Source: Bifidobacterium aerophilum (lineage in GTDB: Bacteria > Actinomycetota > Actinomycetes > Actinomycetales > Bifidobacteriaceae). Taken from it: a stretch of 64,000 nucleotides of DNA. Location of the stretch: NCBI RefSeq assembly GCF_010667685.1, contig NZ_WHZW01000019.1:1-64000 (forward strand), written 5' to 3'. A program made the position numbers and the translations under genes. Each line of letters begins with the position of its first letter. Position 1 is the stretch's first letter. Under the pieces are notes generated by a model. It was not told the DNA's origin. It saw only the letters and a program-made list of their open reading frames with translations, and ran no database searches. This document shows positions 1-8,400 of the stretch, piece after piece.

Positions 1-72
1 CGTTTTTCAAACAACACCACGCATGGTGCGAGCGTCAGCGTCGCCACTCAATCCATCAGTTAACTAAACACG

Positions 73-588
73 GTGGAGAACAGGCTCACGGTATATTGGC
101 CCGACGCCATAAACTGGAAACTAGACGGCAACAACGACAGGCCGATTATCTCAATCGAACGACGAGAGAAACGCGCCTTCCCCGGATTCGACGGCCTCAT
201 TCTCGAGTTCAAAGAACTGACCGACGTCATCGCGGATCCTGACTACTACAGCGCCTATTACGATGCCATGAGCCAGGTCAGCGCCATCTATCTCATCACC
301 GACACTAAAAGCGGAAAGCAGTATGTCGGGTCCGCCTATGGCGGCGAAGGACTGTGGCAACGCTGGAGCACGTATGCGCACACGCGGGGACGCGGAGGAT
401 CCGGGGACGGCGGCAACAAACTGCTCGTGGATCTGCTGAACCGCGGCGGCGAAGGCTATGAGAAAAACCTGCAATACTCGGTGCTCCGGGTGTTGGACAG
501 TGGCCTGTCCACAGACCAGGTCGTCGAGATGGAGAACCTGTACAAGGACAAGCTCGGAACCCGCGAATTCGGATTGAACGCCAACTGA
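73..588 (+). CDS. GIY-YIG nuclease-domain protein
   Basis: The 171-residue protein carries a GIY-YIG-type core from about residue 70: AIYLITD followed by QYVGSA and an Arg in LWQRWSTYA, which match the two tyrosine strands and the catalytic Arg helix of the family. The N-terminal 65 residues have no recognised domain. I used the GTG at 73 because an in-frame TAA lies at 61-63, but no clear ribosome binding site precedes it. Relatives of this type often have a longer N-terminal region, so the gene may be a shortened copy or the true start may be lost. A DNA nuclease role is inferred from the family only; no partner gene is next to it. Confidence 0.7.
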   Translation: MENRLTVYWPDAINWKLDGNNDRPIISIERREKRAFPGFDGLILEFKELTDVIADPDYYSAYYDAMSQVSAIYLITDTKSGKQYVGSAYGGEGLWQRWSTYAHTRGRGGSGDGGNKLLVDLLNRGGEGYEKNLQYSVLRVLDSGLSTDQVVEMENLYKDKLGTREFGLNAN

Positions 589-685
589 TGGTTCCTGTTT
601 CCTGCCGCGGAAGGCACCCACGACGGGAAGCGGGAACGTCATGATCCCCCCACCGTCGCAGCCGGCATGACACCGGTTTCGGCAT

Positions 686-719
686 GAAAAAAGGGTTTCA
701 GGCCGAAGCCTGAAACCCT
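686..719 (-). terminator. Rho-independent terminator of tRNA-Ser
   Basis: Perfect 12-bp arms (AGGGTTTCAGGC at 692-703 and its complement at 708-719) with a 4-nt loop are followed on the minus strand by a run of six T. It lies just 3' of the tRNA-Ser gene. Confidence 0.85.
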
Positions 720-724
720 AGGGG

Positions 725-809
725 CGGATAAGGCGAGATTCGAACTCGCGGAGGGGTTAACCTCACACGCTTTCGAGGCGTGCTCCTTAGACCGCTCGGA
801 CACTTATCC
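725..809 (-). tRNA. tRNA-Ser(CGA)
   Basis: On the minus strand GGATAAG and CTTATCC form the acceptor stem. The T arm contains GTTCGAATC, the anticodon loop reads CTCGAAA (anticodon CGA), and a long variable arm marks a class II serine tRNA. The discriminator base is G and no CCA is encoded. The tRNA decodes UCG. Confidence 0.93.
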
Positions 810-836
810 ATGCGCTGCGCAAAACGCAACTTGTTC

Positions 837-864
837 ATTATAAGGCGACACGAGGATTTTGCAA
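837..864 (-). promoter_or_regulatory. Sigma-70-like promoter of tRNA-Ser
   Basis: On the minus strand TTGCAA (859-864) and a consensus TATAAT (837-842) are separated by 16 bp, about 27 bp upstream of the tRNA 5' end. Confidence 0.7.
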
Positions 865-950
865 ATTGCCCGCCCCCGGCGTGGCGCGTGTTTTGAGTGT
901 GCTGGCCGTTGTTAAGTTGTTGGCGGCCGTTGAGTGTGACACTCCCCCGG

Positions 951-989
951 TCAGTTTTGCTGACAGCCCCCTCAGCCGAGGGGGCCAAG
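951..989. repeat. Dispersed palindromic repeat, family 1 (intergenic copy)
   Basis: Two adjacent small hairpins, GTCAG-TTTTG-CTGAC and CCCCCTC-AGCC-GAGGGGG, match the layout of the repeats at 41851, 49036, 52771, 58326, 60890 and 63065. This copy sits between tRNA-Ser and the 3' end of the transglutaminase-like gene and may act as its terminator, although no T-run is present. Confidence 0.7.
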
Positions 990-1000
990 GTGACCAACGC

Positions 1001-1801
1001 CTACAGCCGCTGTTCGTGCACGGAGGCGTTCACCCACTGCGTCTGCTTGACGTCGTATCCGGAGAAGATGCCGATGTCGAGCATGCAGTCACGGTAATCA
1101 CGTCCGTGCGCGATGGTGATGTAATTGTCATCGACCATGCGGTCGTGCGTCGGATCGAGGCCGATCCAGCGTCCGCCATGGTAGATCTCGACCCACGCGT
1201 GCGTCGCCCCTTCGCCTCCAAGCAGACCGGCGATGTATCGCGCGGTCAGTCCGACGTGACGACATACCGACAGCATCACATGCGCGTAGTCCTGGCACAC
1301 GCCCTTGCGCTGGGCGAGCGCCTCCTCGGCCGTGGTGCGGATCGTGGTGGACGCCGGCGTGTAGACGAACGCGTGGAACACTTCGTCCATCACCTCGCGC
1401 GCCTGATCGATCGGCGTCGCGTCGATCGGCAACGCGGACAGCCTGATCCTGCACATTTCGATCATGCGCTCGATGCACGGTCCGGGAATGGTCAGTGCGG
1501 AATTGAACCGGTACAGCGGCTTGTAGATCTCCGGCTTGATGTGCTCGTTGTCGACGAACGCGATGCCCTTGACCGTGTAGTTGAACATTTCGTGCGGTTC
1601 GGGGATGAACCCGGTCATCACCACGGAATCGAACGAGTCGATCGTGGTTTCGAGATCGACATGCGGTTCGATGTCCACTTCCACGTCCACGACCTGCTGG
1701 CGCGGTCCGGTCGCCGGCACGCAGCGCAGCTGGAATCGGTGATCGGTGACCGGCGAGCTGAACGACAGCTTCATCTCGTAGTCGAACACCAGTTTTTTCA
1801 T
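1001..1801 (-). CDS. Transglutaminase-like cysteine protease-fold protein
   Basis: The 266-residue protein has a complete transglutaminase-like triad: Cys169 in KGVCQDYAH, His201 in ATHAW and Asp216 in GLDPTHD. The N-terminal 110 residues form the beta-rich domain common to this bacterial family. I chose the ATG at 1801 (MKKLVF) because GAGGAG lies just upstream; an earlier in-frame ATG adds 15 residues but has no such site. It is downstream of, and on the same strand as, the ATP-grasp/alpha-E gene, the pairing long noted for DUF403/404/407 loci. Family knowledge suggests peptide-bond making or breaking on an unknown substrate; the actual reaction is not established. No signal peptide is visible, so it is probably cytoplasmic. 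Confidence 0.85.
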   Translation of the reverse strand: MKKLVFDYEMKLSFSSPVTDHRFQLRCVPATGPRQQVVDVEVDIEPHVDLETTIDSFDSVVMTGFIPEPHEMFNYTVKGIAFVDNEHIKPEIYKPLYRFNSALTIPGPCIERMIEMCRIRLSALPIDATPIDQAREVMDEVFHAFVYTPASTTIRTTAEEALAQRKGVCQDYAHVMLSVCRHVGLTARYIAGLLGGEGATHAWVEIYHGGRWIGLDPTHDRMVDDNYITIAHGRDYRDCMLDIGIFSGYDVKQTQWVNASVHEQRL

Positions 1802-1947
1802 GAACACGACTCCTCGGTGGACGGCCCTACCTGCTTTCTTCTCCACTGTAGCCTACCGGCGGGCATGGCGCACACAATCGGCCATGCCGCGGGCCGCCCG
1901 CCGCCGGCAGGACCGAAGCCGGACCGCCGGCGGAACGAACGACGACG

Positions 1948-4140
1948 TCACGGACGTTTGGCGTCCATGTTCATCGAGCTGAGCGACCCCGCGTCCTTGA
2001 CGTCGCCGGCGATCGCACGGCTGTTGAAATCGTCGAGGAATCCCTGCAGGCGCTTGGTCAGTTCCGGATAGCCGCGGTCCGGCAGCTGGCCGAGCAGCCA
2101 GCTGATGCCCGACACGAAGCAGGACGGCAGCGGCTTGCCGTCGAGCGCGCGCGAATACGTCTCCAGCTTGGCGAGCGGGGCATCCAGCTCGTCCTCGGGC
2201 AGGCGGAAGCGCGTGTACAGGTCGATGCGTTCGATGTACTTGCCGATGAAGATGAACGCCTTGAGCGTCACGTCGACGGTCGAGTTCTCGACGCCGCCCC
2301 AGAACGCGAGCATGTCGTCGGCGATGTCGCGCTGCGCGTAGATGTCGCTCGCGCTGGCCGACCGTTCGGCCGCGTCGGTGATGTTCGTGACGGCGAGTTC
2401 GACGTACTGCAGCAGCCGGGACGTGAGCTCCGGCCGCAGCACGACGGCGTTGTTGAACGCGGAGACGATCGCGCTGCGCACCGAATCGGGATTCTTGCCG
2501 TCGTACAGGAACGAGTGGATGAACTCGTCGAAGTCCTCGAAGTCCTCGGGCAGGTCGAGCGCGCGGGCGAACGGACGGAACGCGTCCACGTCCGTGTCCA
2601 TCACTCGGTCGTAGAACGGGAAGAACTGGACGAGCGTGGTGAACGCGCGCTCGGTGTACCGGCCGAGCCAATACAGGTTGTCCGCCTTGGACGCGGTGAC
2701 CAGCGACAGCGTATGCTTGCGCGAATGCGGGATCAGGTTCACGGACGCGACCGATTCGTTGCGCTGCTGCGCGCGCTCGTGCGACTCGCTGCCGTGCTCG
2801 GGCGCGAGCACCCACGTGTCCTTGAACCCGCCGCCCTGCGACGAGTTGACGATCATCTGGCCGGGCACCGACGAATAGCGGGTCAGTCCGGAATACCAGA
2901 CGTGCGTGTTCTGTCCGGTCACGACGAACGCACGCAGGTCGGCCTTGCGCGGGCTCGCCTCGCCGGTTTCGGGATCGATCACGTCGATGTCGCGGAACTG
3001 GATGACCTCCTGGGCGATGAACCGGCGCGGCTCGGCCTTGATCCGGTCGGCCAGCTCCTCGCGCGCGGCGGCGTCAAGCGACGAGCCGAACACGACGCCG
3101 TATCCGCCGGCTTCGGCCACGTCCTTGATCACCAGCTCGCCAAGCCGGTCGAGCACCTCCTTGCGGTCCTTGTCGAACATCGGCATGTACGTCGGCGCGT
3201 TGTGCAGGATCGGTTCCTCGCCGAGATAGTACTTGATCATCTGCGGCACGAAATAGTAGATCGCCTTGTCGTCGGCCGCGCCGTTACCGGGCGCGTTGAT
3301 GATCGCGACGTTGCCGGAACGGTACGCCGACAGCAGTCCGGGCACGCCGATCACCGAATCCGGGTTGAACGCGAACGGGTCCAGATACTCATCCGACAGG
3401 CGGCGGTACACCGCGCCCACACGATGCCGGTTGCCGGCGTAATCAAGGAAGAACAGCTTGTTGTCGACGACTTCGAGGTCCTCGGGGAACGCAAGCGCCG
3501 CGCCGGTCTTCTCGGCGAGGTAGGCGTGCTCGAAGAACGCGGAATTGTAGCGGCCGGGCGTGAGCACCACGGCGATGCCTTCGGTCGAGACGAAGTCCAT
3601 CGCCTTGCGCAGCAGGCGCGGATAGTCACGGTTGTCGCGCACGTGCACCTCGCGGAACAGCTTCGGGTTGGTGCGACGCTCGATGTCGCGCGCGAACAGC
3701 GGGTAGCTGGCTCCGGACGGGATGCGCAGGTTGTCTTCGAGCACCCACCAGCGACCGTCCTCGCCCTGCACGAGATCCTCGCCGGCGATGTGCGCGAAGA
3801 TGCCGCCCGGAGGGGTCACGCCGTTGACCTGCGGGAAGTAGCCGGCCGACGTGTACACGTATTCCTCGGGGATGATGCCGTCGTGGATGATGTGCTTGTC
3901 GGAGTAGATGTCCTTGAGATACGCGTTGAGCGCGTTGACGCGCTGTTTGAGACCGGCTTCCAGCTCGTCGAACTCATCGGACTCGATGATGCGCGGGATC
4001 GGATCGTAGGGGAACAGGCGGTCGTGGTATTCGCCGTTCTTGTATACGCCGAACCGCACGCCGTTGCGGCTCAGCTCGCGGTTGATCGCCTCGCGACGGT
4101 TGACCAGTTCGCCCGCCAGATTGATCGCCGATGCAGCCAT
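1948..4140 (-). CDS. Circularly permuted ATP-grasp / alpha-E fusion protein
   Basis: This 730-residue protein joins two modules usually found as separate or fused neighbours. Residues 1 to about 460 are a circularly permuted ATP-grasp ligase (DUF404/DUF407 type), with VLEDNLRIPSGASY, RYNSAFFEH and VKDVAEAGGYG-like ATP-binding segments. From about residue 475 (ADNLYWLGRYTERA) to the end is an all-helical alpha-E (DUF403) domain. The ATG at 4140 has GAGGAG eight bases upstream. The next gene on the strand, 146 bp away, encodes a transglutaminase-like protein, so the two probably form one unit. Published genome-context work on amidoligases predicts peptide or peptide-like metabolite synthesis for this trio; the product is unknown. 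Confidence 0.88.
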   Translation of the reverse strand: MAASAINLAGELVNRREAINRELSRNGVRFGVYKNGEYHDRLFPYDPIPRIIESDEFDELEAGLKQRVNALNAYLKDIYSDKHIIHDGIIPEEYVYTSAGYFPQVNGVTPPGGIFAHIAGEDLVQGEDGRWWVLEDNLRIPSGASYPLFARDIERRTNPKLFREVHVRDNRDYPRLLRKAMDFVSTEGIAVVLTPGRYNSAFFEHAYLAEKTGAALAFPEDLEVVDNKLFFLDYAGNRHRVGAVYRRLSDEYLDPFAFNPDSVIGVPGLLSAYRSGNVAIINAPGNGAADDKAIYYFVPQMIKYYLGEEPILHNAPTYMPMFDKDRKEVLDRLGELVIKDVAEAGGYGVVFGSSLDAAAREELADRIKAEPRRFIAQEVIQFRDIDVIDPETGEASPRKADLRAFVVTGQNTHVWYSGLTRYSSVPGQMIVNSSQGGGFKDTWVLAPEHGSESHERAQQRNESVASVNLIPHSRKHTLSLVTASKADNLYWLGRYTERAFTTLVQFFPFYDRVMDTDVDAFRPFARALDLPEDFEDFDEFIHSFLYDGKNPDSVRSAIVSAFNNAVVLRPELTSRLLQYVELAVTNITDAAERSASASDIYAQRDIADDMLAFWGGVENSTVDVTLKAFIFIGKYIERIDLYTRFRLPEDELDAPLAKLETYSRALDGKPLPSCFVSGISWLLGQLPDRGYPELTKRLQGFLDDFNSRAIAGDVKDAGSLSSMNMDAKRP

Positions 4141-4337
4141 GTCTCGCTCCTCGCCTTCGTCCGTCCGTTTCCGGTTCCCGCCGCCGGTGCATGATGACGC
4201 GTGCCATGCATGGACCTTGGCGGGCGGCGGCAGGCCGACCGTCGCAAGCGCGCGCTTGCGCCGCGGCCATCGCCGTGAATACCGGTTACCGTAGTCGCGC
4301 ACGGTTACCGGACATGGGCGACTGTGTTACGGGAGTG

Positions 4338-5249
4338 CTACAGCGTGCGCTTGGCGCGGATGGCTTCGGCGCGGGCGGCGAGCTGGTCGTCGGCCGGGTA
4401 GGCGATGTGTTCGAGCGTGAGTCCCTGCGGCGCGATCGGTCCGGTCGACCCTTCGCGCAGGGGCGTCGCCATCTTGCCGGCGAACCAGTCCAGCGAACGT
4501 TTGCCGATGCCGACCTGCACGCAGCCGCCGACCAGGGATCGCACCATGTTGCGCGCGAACGCGTCGGCCACGATCGTGAAGCACAGCAGTCCCGATTCGA
4601 CGGCCGGCGTACGGTATCGCTCCCCCATCGCCTCGTCGTTGCCGATCAGAGGGCGGGACGGGATCCGCCGCCAGTATGCGGTCTTGACGTCGCGGATCGT
4701 CGTGCCGCCCGGGTTCGGGGTGGCGAACGAGCCGAAGTCATGCAGGCCGATCGTCATCGCGGCGGCCTCGTTCATCGCGGCAACGTCGAGATCGGCGTCC
4801 AGATGCAGCACGAAGCCGCGCATGCGCGGGTCGACTTCGGACGCGCGGTCGGCGATGCGGTAGACGTAGGTGCGTTCCAGCGCGGAGAACCGCGCGTCGA
4901 AGCCGTCCGGCGCCGGCGTAATCGATCGGATCGTGATATCGGGCGGCAGGATTCTCTGCATGCGTCGGGTGAGCGCGACGACCGGCGGCACGTCCATGTG
5001 TCCGACCGCGCGCGCGAGCACGTCTTCGGACACGTCGACGTGGCAGACCTGATGACTGGCGTGCACGCCGGTGTCGGTGCGGCCGGCGACGACCAGTCGC
5101 AACGGTTCGTCCACGTCGCCGTCGGGTACGCGCAGGATGCGGTGCAGCGCGGATTCGATCTCCCCCTGCACGGTGCGCAGGGCGGGCTGTTTCGCCCAGC
5201 CGTAGAATCCGCCGCCGTCATATGCCAGGTCGATTCGCAGTCGTATCAC
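4338..5249 (-). CDS. truA: tRNA pseudouridine(38-40) synthase TruA
   Basis: The 303-residue protein matches TruA along its length. It isomerises uridines 38-40 in the anticodon arm of many tRNAs. The catalytic aspartate lies in AGRTDTGVHA, and the C-terminal half has the FARNMVRSLVGG segment typical of TruA. I chose the GTG at 5249 because the fold starts with IRLRIDLAYDGGGFYGW; the longer reading to 5351 adds residues without family similarity. A TATACT box ends about 8 bp before this GTG on the minus strand, so the mRNA may be leaderless. In most bifidobacteria truA sits beside rplQ; here a large surface-enzyme gene separates them. Confidence 0.93.
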   Translation of the reverse strand: MIRLRIDLAYDGGGFYGWAKQPALRTVQGEIESALHRILRVPDGDVDEPLRLVVAGRTDTGVHASHQVCHVDVSEDVLARAVGHMDVPPVVALTRRMQRILPPDITIRSITPAPDGFDARFSALERTYVYRIADRASEVDPRMRGFVLHLDADLDVAAMNEAAAMTIGLHDFGSFATPNPGGTTIRDVKTAYWRRIPSRPLIGNDEAMGERYRTPAVESGLLCFTIVADAFARNMVRSLVGGCVQVGIGKRSLDWFAGKMATPLREGSTGPIAPQGLTLEHIAYPADDQLAARAEAIRAKRTL

Positions 5250-5367
5250 GGCTGACCAGTATACCGGCACGAACGTGGTTCGGTCGATGGCAGTCAGCGG
5301 CATGTGCGGTCGAGCACCCCAACGATGCAAACGAATCACTATACGAGACATCGAAGACTACCCCAAT

Positions 5368-5386
5368 ATGTAAACTTTGTTTACAT
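5368..5386. promoter_or_regulatory. Putative operator of the GH20 gene
   Basis: A perfect inverted repeat, ATGTAAAC-TTT-GTTTACAT, lies 40 bp upstream of the GH20 start codon in the divergent truA/GH20 gap. Its size and symmetry fit a dimeric sugar-responsive repressor (ROK, LacI or GntR type). The regulator is not identified in this window. Confidence 0.6.
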
Positions 5387-5425
5387 TGGCGCAAGGAGGC
5401 GTCAACCAACAGTAATGGAGAAAAT

Positions 5426-8400
5426 ATGCAACTGAAAGGCATACGACGAGCGCTCGGAGGCATCATCGCTGCCGCAACGCTGCTCAGCATAGGCATAACC
5501 GGCGTGGGGACCGCATTCGCTGCGGACGACGCCAATCTTGCCTTGAATAAAACAGCCACGGCGAGCTCATATGAGTCCGGCACCACGTTCACCGCCGACA
5601 AGGCCGTGGATGGCGATGAATCCACCCGTTGGGGTACCGGTCAAAACGTCGCGGATAACGAGTGGCTCAATGTTCACCTGGCCGACACCGCGGAAACCGT
5701 GCGTCAGGTCAACATCGACTTCGAACGTACCGATGCCGCGCAAAACATCCTGAGCTATAAGGTCGAGCTCAAGAATGCAGAAGGCACCTACGAGACCGCC
5801 TACACCAAGGCCAACGACGGCACCCGTGCCAAGCAGCATGAACGCGTGCAGTTCGATGCCGACAAGCAGGCCACCGATGTGAGGGTCACCATCCTCAAGG
5901 CCGACGGCGGCACGCTCAACTGGGTCAACGTGGGCATCAACGAGCTTTCCGTCTATGCGAGCATCCAGAAGGACATCATCTCCACCGCAGACGTGAACCA
6001 CATGTCCAGCGCCACGATGACCGCATCAACCGTGGAAGAGGGTACGCAGTTCACCGCCGACAAGGCGACGGACAGCGATGCGAGCACCCGTTGGGCCAGT
6101 GACTACACGGCATCGACCGCCCAGTGGATCAAGGGCACCTTCGCCAACCCGACGGTCATCAAAGAGGTGCAGATTACCTTCAACACCCGTAACACCTCGC
6201 CGGAACCCTCCAACGTCAAGTCCTTCGACCTGAAGTACACCGACGAGAACGGCGCCGAGCAGACCGCCGAGGCAAACCATGCGGTCGAGGCCAGCGGACA
6301 AGGTTTCGCCACCAAGGTGACGATCAAGCTTGACGAGGCCATCACCGCCGAGTCGCTGACGCTGACCAACTTCAACACCGACGGCAACACCAACTGGAAC
6401 AACATCTCGATCGCCGACTGGAAGGCCTATTCCAACGAACAGGTCGCCTCGCTCGACAGCATCGTCGCGCAACTGCAGAACGATCACAAGACCATCGGCA
6501 CCGACGTTGACACGCTCACGCTCCCCGAAGTGCCGACCGGCTACACGATCAAGTTCAACGGCGCCGACTTCGAGCAGCTGATCTCCAAGGATCTCAAGAT
6601 CAACCACCCACTCAACGACAAGACCGTGAACGTGTCCTACGTGGTCACCAAGACCTCCGACAACACCACGGCCACCACCGAAGACATCCCGTACACGCTG
6701 ACCGGCACCGCCACCGAGCAGACCGGCAAGAACGCGAAGCCGAACATCATCCCGGAGATCGCCGAATGGCATTCCGAGTCCGATATGAAGGTTTCCGCAG
6801 CCTCGCTGACCGCCGTCACCTATGACGACGACTCGCTCAAGGCCGTGGTCGACGAGTTCGTCGCCGACTACAAGGACTTCACCGGCCGCACGCTGACCGC
6901 TTCCAAGGAAGCCGCCAAGGCCAACGCGTTCAACTTCTCCAAGCCGGCCGACGCTTCGGCGAGCGCCATGCTCAAGCAGCTGGGCGACGAAGGCTACACG
7001 ATGGACATCAAGGCCGACCGCATCGACGCCGCATCCACGTCCGTGACCGGCAACATGTATGCGATGCAGACCATTCTGCAGATGACCAAGCAGGACGACA
7101 CCGGTTTCGTCATCGGCCAGATGCGTGACTATCCGCGCTTCACCGTGCGCGGATTCGTGCTCGACATGGCCCGCAAGCCCATCTCGCTTGACATGGTCAA
7201 GCAGATGGCCCGTACCATGCGCTATTACAAGATGAACGACCTGCAGACCCACCTGTCCGACAACTACATCTTCCTTGAGGATTACGGCGTCTACGACACC
7301 GAGGACGAGGGATACAAGGCCTACGACGCGTTCCGCCTGGAGACCAGCGTCACGAACAGCAAGGGAGAATCCCCCACCGCCACCGACTACGCGATCTCCA
7401 AGAAGGACTTCCGTGAGTTCATCCAGTCCGAACGTTCCGTCGGCATGAACATCGTGCCCGAGATCGATATGCCGGCCCACGCGACCGCGTTCACCAAGGT
7501 GTGGCCCGAGCTGGCCGTCCAGAACAAGTCGACGCAGGGCGGAAAGCGACCGCTCATCGATCACCTTGACGTGACCAAGGACGAGACCATGCGTCTGATC
7601 GAGTCGATCTTCGACGACTACACCAAGGGCGACAACCCGACGTTCGATTCGAAGACCACCGTGCATGTGGGTGCCGACGAGTTCCTGGCCAGCAACGAAG
7701 GCTACCGTAAGTTCGTCAATGACATCGTGCCCTACGTCAAGGCCACCAACCCGGTGCGTCTGTGGGGCAGCCTGTCCTACGCCACCGGCAGCACCGTAAT
7801 CACCAAGGACGCCATCGACAATGTCGAGATGAACCTGTGGTCAAGCGGCTGGGCCGACGGCGTGCAGATGTACAACATGGGTTACAAGCTCATCAACACC
7901 ATCGACACCTACGGCTACATGGTCCCGAACGGCTCCGGCTCCAAGGGCGCATACGGTGATTACCTGAACGTGACCGACGTGTTCAACAACTTCGCCGCCA
8001 ACCGCGTCGGCACTTCGGGAGGCTGGAAGTACATCCCGTCCAGCTCCGATCAGACGCTCGGCGCCGCGTTCGCCATCTGGAACGACAACATCGACAAGAG
8101 GGCTTCCGGCCTGACCGAATCCGATGAGTACGCCCGCTTCTTCGACGCGCTGCCCGTCTACGCCGAGAAGAACTGGGCCACCACCGGCAAGGAGAAGGGT
8201 ACGGCCGCCGCGCTCACCGCGCTCGCCAAGACGCAGGGCGATGCTCCTCGCACCAACCCCTACTATCATGCAACGGCTGACGGCAACGGCGACTACGAGC
8301 AGTACGCGTTCGACGGCACCGGCGACGCAGCCAAGGCCGACTCCTCCGAGTCCGGCCGCGACCTGACCCTTGACGGCGACGGCAACACCGCCGAAATCAA

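Noticed and set aside
5222..5425. Extended N-terminus of the GH20 protein upstream of the ATG at 5426
   Set aside because: It would bury the signal peptide, run through the operator palindrome and lacks a ribosome binding site.
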